Source of the DNA: Bacteroidota bacterium | GTDB lineage: Bacteria > Bacteroidota > Bacteroidia > Chitinophagales > LD1 | Reading direction: 5' to 3' | DNA: 36,787 bases | Assembly (NCBI GenBank): GCA_947478005.1 | Contig: CANJVG010000022.1 | Coordinates: 1-36,787 of the forward strand | Shown here: piece after piece, positions 31,494-36,787 of the stretch | Layout: every line of letters starts with the position of its first letter | How positions within the stretch are numbered: position 1 is the first letter of the stretch | The notes under the pieces: model-generated | The model's input: only the letters and a program-made list of their open reading frames with translations | Told to the model about the DNA's origin: nothing | The model's database searches: none | Position numbers and translations under genes: made by a program

Positions 31494-32884
31494 AACTTCC
31501 GTACCGTAAAATAGAAAGTAGTTCCCTTTCCTTGTTCGCTTTCGAACCACACATCACCGTGATAGTATTCGACAATTTTCTTGCAGATAGCTAATCCTAT
31601 ACCTGTGCCGTCATAATCTTTCTCATTGTGCAGACGCTTGAACATTTGAAAGATAACAGCCGAATAGTCTTTTGAAATACCGATACCGTTATCTGAAATG
31701 GAGAAAGTATAAAAATTCAGCGAGTTGGTCCAGTTGATATTCACCTCAGGTGCACCTGTTTTATTAAACTTTAAACCATTGCTGATAAGGTTCTGGAATA
31801 CGTGATACATAAGTGAAGAGTGCACATGATTGACTACTGGTAGTTCTTTCACAATATTCACCTTTCCATTGCCGGCAGTTAGTCTATCGCGAAGTTCAAA
31901 ACGAATGGTACCTACCACTTCGTTTAAATTCACCGGTACTGGTTTGGGTAAGTTTATTCCAATGCGGCAATAGGAAAGTACATCGTCAATCAATCGCTCC
32001 AGGCGCTTGGATCCCGATAGCGAATAGTCCACAAATTCCCGTGCCTCGGGGTGCATCGTGTTGCCATGTTTAGATACGAGCAGACTCATAAAGCTGGAAA
32101 TATTGCGCACAGGTGCCTTTAAATCGTGCGAAATAATGTATGCAAATTGTTCAAGGTCGGCATTAGATCGGGTAAGTTCAGAAGTTTGCATCACCATTTG
32201 CGCATTCGAAGACTGCAAATCTTCTTCAGCCCTTTTGTTATAATAAACGAATTGGTAAACTGCTATTAGCATAAGTAGAAACTGAAGAATAACACCCAAT
32301 CGAGCCAATATTGTCTGCTCATCTAAAGAAAGGTTATAAACTGAAAATTGAGGAGCAACAAACTCATAAGCATATATAAGTAGGAGGGGAAAAACAACAC
32401 CCAGTGCAATATAGCGGGTATGCTTCATATCAAAAAACAGAAAAGGAATAACCACAGAAATAATAAAGTAGTTGAGCCCCTGCGCGTGGGGGCCCACGTA
32501 TAGGGCATCGAGAAATAAGCAAAAGTTCATGAGCACCATAAACATTACCCGTGAAGCATTTATTTTGCCTATACTATTAAGCGCTAAAAGAAGAAGGGAG
32601 GAAAGGCTAAGACTTGAGAGAATGAAGAACCACTCCCATTTATCCCAAAGAATACTGAAACTAAGATATAGCAGTGAGCCCGCAAAATACACCAAGGCCA
32701 TAAAATTAGATATCCGTACGTGTTTGCGGTCGTTGCGCTCCTGCACATGATGAGTACCTAAATTAAGCAGCGCCCAATAAGTTGTTCTGATTACACTTAT
32801 CTCATTCTTATTAACTGTCTTTTCATATTGCTCTGATTTATCCGAGAAGGATAGTTGCGCAGCGCCTGTGTAATTGTTGCTCAT
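31490..32884 (-). CDS. Membrane sensor histidine kinase
   Basis: A 464-residue kinase. The N-terminal half (about 50-220) has about six membrane helices without a large periplasmic domain (7TM/MASE-like layout), followed by a short coiled coil. The HisKA dimerisation box is LEQFAYIISHDLKAPVRNIS with the phosphorylated His. The ATPase domain has the N box VFQNLISNGLKFNKTGAP, G1 SDNGIGISKDYSAVIFQMFKRLH and G2 GTGIGLAICKKIVEYYHG. The LKAPVRNIS type belongs to the phytochrome-like HK family frequent in Bacteroidota. No response regulator is adjacent, so it is an orphan and its signal is unknown. The 3' end overlaps asnB by 4 bp, tail to tail. Confidence 0.93.
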   Translation of the reverse strand: MSNNYTGAAQLSFSDKSEQYEKTVNKNEISVIRTTYWALLNLGTHHVQERNDRKHVRISNFMALVYFAGSLLYLSFSILWDKWEWFFILSSLSLSSLLLLALNSIGKINASRVMFMVLMNFCLFLDALYVGPHAQGLNYFIISVVIPFLFFDMKHTRYIALGVVFPLLLIYAYEFVAPQFSVYNLSLDEQTILARLGVILQFLLMLIAVYQFVYYNKRAEEDLQSSNAQMVMQTSELTRSNADLEQFAYIISHDLKAPVRNISSFMSLLVSKHGNTMHPEAREFVDYSLSGSKRLERLIDDVLSYCRIGINLPKPVPVNLNEVVGTIRFELRDRLTAGNGKVNIVKELPVVNHVHSSLMYHVFQNLISNGLKFNKTGAPEVNINWTNSLNFYTFSISDNGIGISKDYSAVIFQMFKRLHNEKDYDGTGIGLAICKKIVEYYHGDVWFESEQGKGTTFYFTVRKF

Positions 32885-33417
32885 GACCTTATATTTAAAT
32901 TACAACCTAAAGTTTGTTCTACTTCAATTAGCGTAAATAGTTTCAGCAAGTTATACCGAACCATGTTCAAAATTTTTTATAGAGAGCATTCCGCCTACGT
33001 ATATTTTATCTTCTAAACTGAAGTTTCATTGGCAAATACTAATCAACTGTAATTACTTTCTAGTTTTTATACGCTAAGCAAAGACTAAATCAGTTAAAGG
33101 GAAAATTAGCTTTCCGATGTAATCTCTGATTATATTTCATTCGATGAAATTTCACCTAACGTAAAAACCTCCGTTGAAAATTATATCCTATAACCCAACT
33201 CTGTTTTAGAAATTTAGACCTGAATATTTTTTTATTCAAGTTGAACGAGAAGAAAAGTGGATGTTAATAGTTAGCCCACTATAGCTGTTGGGGTAGTTTT
33301 AAATATGTGTTGAGTAAGCTGGAGTTTGAGAATGGTTGATTTTTATGATAAGATCAAAAAACTAAACTTTCGGACTAATTTTTGATCAAAAAAGGCTATT
33401 TATTTGAAAGTCGCCCT
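32885..33417. other. Gene-free AT-rich stretch upstream of the histidine kinase
   Basis: This gap of about 530 bp holds no ORF in the track and no recognisable gene remnant. It is AT-rich and must carry the kinase promoter on the minus strand, although no exact TAnnTTTG box was found near 32900. The one structure I see is a small palindrome ATTTCAT-TCG-ATGAAAT at 33134-33150. The 21-bp array begins at its right border. Confidence 0.5.
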
Positions 33418-33669
33418 CAAATCTCTCTCGGTAACTGTCATATCTTCCTCCCGGACTGCCATATCTTCCTCCGGTATCGTCAAATCTTTTAGGGTTGTGA
33501 TTAAATCTTGAAGAGTTGTTCTCAAATCTTTGAAGTTGATGGTTAAATCTCGAAGAGTCGTTGTCGAATCTTTGAGGGTGATAGTTAAATCTTTCAGACT
33601 GATGGTCGTTTCTTTTGGTCTGACGACCATTTCTCTTTGGGTTATGAGCAAATTTCTTTGCCTGGTGAG
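33418..33669. repeat. Degenerate 21-bp tandem array (array at 33.4 kb)
   Basis: Twelve units of exactly 21 bp. The plus-strand pattern is (T/C)AAATCTTT, then a variable G/A-rich run, then a G/T-rich end such as TGATGGT. The AAATCTTT block is the conserved part; the two CATATCTTCCTCC units (33439-33480) are nearly identical to each other. Read on the minus strand, a 90-codon ORF starting with TTG (33672) consists of LKDLTIT-like heptads; with Leu at spacing 3 and 4 it would form a coiled coil. It begins 18 bp 3' of the collagen-like gene stop. A real protein is possible but unproven. Confidence 0.82.
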
Positions 33670-33687
33670 CAATGGTGAGGCATTCGC

Positions 33688-36069
33688 TTAATAAACCTTA
33701 TACCCCGCAAAAATACTTTCGAGCTGATTGAGGTTCACGCTTTGCGCGCTGCCTGAGCTTTGCACCACCACCACATCCACCACATCGCCCGAATACAATT
33801 TCAAATTAGCATTCAGCACCTGCTGCGTAGTGCCGCCACCGGTCTTAATCGTTTGCCGCACCTGCTCGATAATTACTCCATTGAGCCGCACCGCCAGCAC
33901 CGCATCGCCCTGCGCGGTGAACTGCTCCCAAATCATCTTCACATCAAAATGATACATCCCTTCGCTATAAACATTAAAGGTTCCCAAACCCACATCGTAA
34001 TAATTGCCATCATTAAAATTCACGTTGTCAAACAGAATCTGTGTTTCCACCGCATTGCTTATGCTCAGCAAACCGTTTGTGCTATAAGCGCTAAAGGCAT
34101 TCTTCGGGTTATCCTCACCCCAGGTAGCCAGCCCCGTAGCATCCGAAATTAAAACCTTACCAAAAGCCGGCCCGCCACCAGTAATCTTCACCTGTCCGTT
34201 CACCTCCAGCTTAGCACCCGGAGCCGGAGTGCCTATGCCTATATTGTCAGTCGCATTATCAATCGTAAAAGCATCATTGCCGGTCTGGTAATTAAAAATA
34301 CGATAATTATTATTGTTCAAAGTTCCCGTAAGCCACTGTGCCGAATCATTCAAACTAAACTGCACAGCCGCCTGGTCTGTAGAAGCATCCGTTCTATCCA
34401 AAATAAAAAGCGAACGATTGAAACCACCGCCCTGTCCTTTCAACCGCATGATAGCATCGGTGTTAAACGCAGCATCAATATTATATTTAGGCAAAGCAGA
34501 AACTAAACCGATTCCGATATTACCCGATTCAGTAATCCGCATTCTTTCTGTGGTGGATGTTCCAAACGAAAGCGGTTCGTTTTCATAATTGGTAATAAAT
34601 GCCGCGCCTGTCAGATTGCTGTGGCCTATCACCAAACCATCCGTAGAACCATCACCGGTAGAAGAAGAAGAAATTTGAAACCGCGTAGGCAAATTAGCCG
34701 CATTCTTCACCACCAAATCATTAATCGGTAAAGGAACATTCACACCCACTCTCCCATCCTGCGAAATCATCACCCGTTGCTTTCCGCTGGTTCCTATCGA
34801 CACATTCTCTGCTTCATAATTCATCAACTGAATTTCACCAGCATTAGTCACCTGCCCCATCACAAACCCGTCAAACTTAGAAGCCCCCGTTACGGTTGAA
34901 ACAATCTGCAGAGCAGAAGTATCGAAACCGGCAGACACCACCAACTCGCGCAAAGGATTCGTATTCCCGATTCCTACCTTCCCCAATTCATTCACCCGCA
35001 TTCGCTCCAAAGCATTTGTGCCAAAGAGCAAAGGCTTGTTTTCCTGATTCATCAACATAGCCGTTCCAAACACATCACTCTGCCCCACCAACAAACCATC
35101 GGTAGAAGTTTGTCCGGTAAGAATAGAAGCCATTTGAAAAGTAGTTGGCAAACCACTTTGACTGACTAACACTAAATCTCTTTTCGGAAAAGCCGTTCCC
35201 ATTCCAATCAAACCATCCTTAGTCAAGCGCATTCGCTCATTGCCGGCAGTGCTGAAGAATAAATCCTTCGCTTCCTGTTGCACAATTCCAACATCGCTGC
35301 TATCAGTGACCGAAATAATTAATCCATCACCCGCGTTCTTGCCCGTATTATTCGTAGTCAACTGAACGCCACTTGCACCAGCTTTGTGAATCTGCAAAGC
35401 ACTATGCGGAGTATTTGTATTTATGCCCACATTAGTTCCATCATCAAAAATCCGCGAATTGCCCAACGAAGTGGAGTCCGGAGTAAACTTAGCAACGTAA
35501 TTCAGCGTGCCAGAAGAGTTACCCGCTCCTGTTGCTCCCTTAGCTCCGGTTGTTCCTTTCAATCCCGTAGCACCGGTTGCACCTTTCGCCCCGGTAGCTC
35601 CAGCTAACCCATTAATACCACTAACTCCGGTTGCACCAGTTGCACCACCTCCTCCTCCCCCATTTCCCGCTCTCTCTGCATACAAAGCATACGGCACACT
35701 GATTAACTGCGAAGAAGCTACCAACAAATAATTAGTCCCGCCCTGCGGGTCAAACTCTACCTGTAAATACTTTTGGTCCCCACCCCAATTAATACTTACA
35801 AAACTTCCAATCGAAGCAGGTCCCTCGCCCACCATCGCAGTAAACAGCCCAAACTGATTAGTTTGAAGTTGTCGTGTTTCTTGATATACAATTGGACCCG
35901 TAAGAGAAATATCGCGAATAGTAAACCGACAGTTTACGTTTTGATTGGCTATTACAGAACCTGAAGCATCACGCGCCACTGCCTGATAATTAAATTTATG
36001 CGGAGCCTGCGCAATAAGTCCAATAGCTAAAACTGTACAGATAAAAAGTGTAATAGTCTTCTTCATCAT
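33688..36069 (-). CDS. Secreted collagen-like fibre protein with C1q-like head
   Basis: A 793-residue exported protein. A signal peptide (MMKKTITLFICTVLAIGLIAQ) is followed by an N-terminal domain (about 22-135) opening APHKFNYQAVARDASG, common at the start of Bacteroidota fibre proteins. A Gly-rich hinge leads into 14 perfect Gly-X-Y triplets (about 142-183, for example GATGAKGATGATGLKG). Then come repeats of about 75-80 residues, each with ERMRI-x-x-x-G-x-x-GIG-type ends (ERMRVNELGKVGIGNTNP), resembling phage tail-fibre repeats. The C-terminal 140 residues look like a C1q/TNF-type head (NDGNYYDVGLGTFNVYSEGMYHF, ending IFAGYKVY). It is probably a trimeric surface filament. It stands between the rRNA operon terminator and the 33.4-kb array. 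Confidence 0.85.
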   Translation of the reverse strand: MMKKTITLFICTVLAIGLIAQAPHKFNYQAVARDASGSVIANQNVNCRFTIRDISLTGPIVYQETRQLQTNQFGLFTAMVGEGPASIGSFVSINWGGDQKYLQVEFDPQGGTNYLLVASSQLISVPYALYAERAGNGGGGGGATGATGVSGINGLAGATGAKGATGATGLKGTTGAKGATGAGNSSGTLNYVAKFTPDSTSLGNSRIFDDGTNVGINTNTPHSALQIHKAGASGVQLTTNNTGKNAGDGLIISVTDSSDVGIVQQEAKDLFFSTAGNERMRLTKDGLIGMGTAFPKRDLVLVSQSGLPTTFQMASILTGQTSTDGLLVGQSDVFGTAMLMNQENKPLLFGTNALERMRVNELGKVGIGNTNPLRELVVSAGFDTSALQIVSTVTGASKFDGFVMGQVTNAGEIQLMNYEAENVSIGTSGKQRVMISQDGRVGVNVPLPINDLVVKNAANLPTRFQISSSSTGDGSTDGLVIGHSNLTGAAFITNYENEPLSFGTSTTERMRITESGNIGIGLVSALPKYNIDAAFNTDAIMRLKGQGGGFNRSLFILDRTDASTDQAAVQFSLNDSAQWLTGTLNNNNYRIFNYQTGNDAFTIDNATDNIGIGTPAPGAKLEVNGQVKITGGGPAFGKVLISDATGLATWGEDNPKNAFSAYSTNGLLSISNAVETQILFDNVNFNDGNYYDVGLGTFNVYSEGMYHFDVKMIWEQFTAQGDAVLAVRLNGVIIEQVRQTIKTGGGTTQQVLNANLKLYSGDVVDVVVVQSSGSAQSVNLNQLESIFAGYKVY

Positions 36070-36223
36070 AGAAACCTTATAGAACTTCCCAAAGTATTTA
36101 CGGTTAAAAGTAGATAGTGTTCTGCATTAATGTGAATAACACAAACAATTTCTTTTACTAAGCGAATGTTAGCTGTATAAAAAAGAAGAAAGCAATTTAC
36201 AAGTTCAGACTGGTGTAAATAAA

Positions 36224-36255
36224 AAATGGGTTGTCTAATTAAAGACAACCCATTT
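36224..36255 (-). terminator. rRNA operon terminator
   Basis: Perfect 13-bp stem AAATGGGTTGTCT with a 6-nt AT loop and its complement AGACAACCCATTT. It lies just past the 3' end of 5S rRNA on the minus strand and ends in T-rich sequence, so it ends the 23S-5S transcript before the collagen-like gene. Confidence 0.85.
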
Positions 36256-36263
36256 ATAAAATA

Positions 36264-36375
<112 letters not shown>

Positions 36376-36461
36376 TAAGTTTAGTCCTATAGCAAAGGAC
36401 AATAAATTTTGACATATTGGAGTTAATAAAAACGCTAAAATTTCAAACTAAAAAAATATAA

Positions 36462-36787
<326 letters not shown>

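Noticed and set aside
33134-33150. Palindrome ATTTCAT-TCG-ATGAAAT as an operator
   Set aside because: A single 7-bp AT-rich palindrome in a 530-bp AT-rich gap can occur by chance, and it is about 250 bp from the kinase start.
36376-36461. tRNA gene between 23S and 5S rRNA
   Set aside because: The 85-bp spacer is AT-rich and has only a weak 5-bp stem (GTCCT/AGGAC); no cloverleaf or T-loop sequence can be drawn.

Overview
The window comes from a member of the phylum Bacteroidota, most likely a Chitinophagales/Sphingobacteria-like lineage. The sequence shows this through a type IX secretion (T9SS) type A sorting tail, two FISUMP (Fibrobacter succinogenes major paralogous) domains, a secreted collagen-like fibre protein with the FNYQAVARD-type N-terminal domain, the adjacent dapB and lepB genes, and a few TAnnTTTG promoter boxes. 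No phage, plasmid or intact insertion sequence genes are seen. Genus or species cannot be named from the sequence alone.

Layout. 1-1506: 3' truncated lepB and dapB (minus). 1.6-3.2 kb: a lone polytopic GT-C-like membrane protein (plus). 3.3-5.9 kb: PAP2 phosphatase and LptF/G permease overlapping by 4 bp, then a START-like protein (minus). 6.0-8.1 kb: biotin carboxylase and an isoprenylcysteine-methyltransferase-like membrane enzyme (plus). 8.2-10.2 kb: two secreted proteins (Fn3-FISUMP and a T9SS-tail protein). 10.3-11.85 kb: REP-like hairpins, a Fn3 protein without signal peptide, a 21-bp tandem array and decayed T9SS tails. 11.9-14.8 kb: CrtI-like FAD oxidoreductase (plus) facing an SRPBCC + SDR pair (minus). 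14.8-19.1 kb: secreted protein of unknown function, murB and a TPR lipoprotein-like or periplasmic protein. 19.8-23.1 kb: a retropepsin-FISUMP-TPR fusion, a small hypothetical protein, and a helical/carboxypeptidase-regulatory-like protein. 23.3-24.5 kb: a second 21-bp array and a RES-domain protein. 24.5-27.5 kb: long-chain acyl-CoA ligase and lpxK. 27.5-31.5 kb: NIF3, zinc-ribbon coiled-coil protein, CDGSH protein and asnB (plus). 31.5-36.1 kb: sensor histidine kinase, third 21-bp array, collagen/C1q-like fibre protein (minus). 36.2-36.8 kb: 5S rRNA and the 3' end of 23S rRNA (minus), with a terminator.

How the genes fit together. Many are envelope housekeeping functions: peptidoglycan precursors (dapB, murB), lipid A (lpxK), LPS export (LptF/G), protein export (lepB), phospholipid/undecaprenyl phosphate turnover (PAP2) and fatty acid activation or carboxylation (acyl-CoA ligase, accC). 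Between them lie surface-protein genes and intergenic repeats.

The most unusual observation is three separate degenerate tandem arrays, all with a strict 21-bp period but each with its own consensus. On the minus strand each lies shortly 3' of a gene or gene remnant. Two of them (11.2 and 23.3 kb) also lie just upstream of a signal-peptide-less protein with a helical N-terminal part and an Ig/Fn3-like beta-sandwich, and each of those genes is closed by a strong hairpin terminator. This array-gene-terminator module is my best candidate for an undescribed system; its function is unknown.
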